From contig NZ_BBVD01000007.1 of assembly GCF_000964545.1 (NCBI RefSeq), forward strand, positions 62,001-126,000: 64,000 bases of DNA, in the 5' to 3' direction. Positions 63,849 to 64,000 of this stretch are shown here, piece by piece. The position numbers and the translations under genes are program-made. Position 1 is the first letter of the stretch. The number at the start of each line of letters is the position of its first letter. The notes under the pieces are model-generated. The model had not been told where the DNA came from. It searched no databases and worked only from the letters and a program-made list of their open reading frames with translations. This DNA comes from Comamonas thiooxydans (lineage in GTDB: Bacteria > Pseudomonadota > Gammaproteobacteria > Burkholderiales > Burkholderiaceae_C).

Positions 63849-64000
63849 TGCCATTCCTTGGGCAAGGAGAAATTGGTCAGGCGAGGATCGGGAGTGGCCT
63901 GCCACGGAATATCGGCCAGCAGCGGCGCGCCAAGCCGTCCCAGCTGGTTGCGCAGCCAGTCCATGTTTTCCTCAGGCACCAGCATCTGCGGCTCCACACG
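63845..64000 (-). CDS. bioD: Probable dethiobiotin synthetase C-terminus (partial)
   Basis: The last 51 codons of a gene that enters from the right edge, ending at the stop overlapping the bioF start. Readable residues include VEPQMLVPEENMDWLRNQL, GAPLLADIPW and a short tail ending FSLPKEWQ. The APLLADIPW stretch resembles the C-terminal APFLGEIPW of BioD, and adjacency to bioF supports that, but too little is visible to be certain; another biotin gene is possible. Confidence 0.5.
   Translation of the reverse strand, partial: RVEPQMLVPEENMDWLRNQLGRLGAPLLADIPWQATPDPRLTNFSLPKEWQ

Noticed and set aside
1..64000. Search for tRNA/rRNA genes, transposases, phage genes, integrases and CRISPR arrays
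   Set aside because: Nothing with the required structure, repeats or conserved residues was seen on either strand.

Overview
The window looks like a chromosomal segment of a high-GC betaproteobacterium of the family Comamonadaceae, most likely Comamonas testosteroni or a close relative. The best marker is the gene at 49671-51797. It encodes a 708-residue quinohaemoprotein alcohol dehydrogenase whose vicinal cysteines (C147/C148) and CxxCH haem motif (C635/C638/H639) fall where the C. testosteroni ethanol dehydrogenase has them once its 31-residue signal peptide is removed. Other markers are six Bug/TctC-type solute receptor genes, orphan catabolic operons with LysR, GntR, MarR and MocR regulators, and short intergenic palindromes of the type common in this family. 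I saw no rRNA, tRNA, phage, insertion sequence or CRISPR array.

Layout. 1-7150 is an aldarate (glucarate/galactarate) catabolic module: kdgD (cut by the left edge), a Bug receptor, a FadR-type regulator, gudD, a second Bug receptor and garD. The regulator appears to act on a GTTGT-N3-ACAAC operator found in both promoter regions. 7279-11042 holds a CoA-transferase, a YihY/BrkB membrane protein and ferredoxin-NADP reductase. 11440-16187 is a branched-chain-amino-acid-type ABC importer (livJ, a fused livH-livM, livG, livF), followed by an odd GIY-YIG protein. 16858-26743 is very probably an itaconate degradation locus (CoA-transferase, itaconyl-CoA hydratase, citramalyl-CoA lyase, acyl-CoA dehydrogenase, MmgE/PrpD protein, divergent LysR), with Bug receptors as the apparent uptake parts; one of these is broken by a frameshift. 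26740-36005 holds a Crp/Fnr regulator and a four-gene operon (BKACE enzyme, orphan ABC receptor, carnitine-dehydrogenase-like enzyme, feruloyl-CoA-synthase-like ligase). This looks like a pathway for an unidentified 3-hydroxy acid. It is followed by nitronate monooxygenase, an MFS exporter and a LysR.

36019-41832 has a ComM/YifB ATPase, then a MarR regulator facing two Bug receptors and a sulfatase. 41833-44706 is a nitrogen-control operon (TorF-type porin, glnK, amtB) preceded by two NtrC boxes and a sigma-54 promoter. 44839-48088 has glcE-glcF without glcD, and a ProQ/FinO RNA chaperone. 48144-53741 is the ethanol oxidation module (quinohaemoprotein dehydrogenase plus aldehyde dehydrogenase, with a divergent regulator that lacks the AAA+ domain), followed by an AmiS/UreI-type channel. 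53871-64000 is mostly housekeeping: a DMT exporter, LplT, alanine racemase, an ArgD-like aminotransferase, YggS, BenE with a divergent MocR regulator, and the biotin genes bioF and (partial) bioD.

Functions are inferred from sequence motifs and neighbourhood as read by eye. No database search was run.
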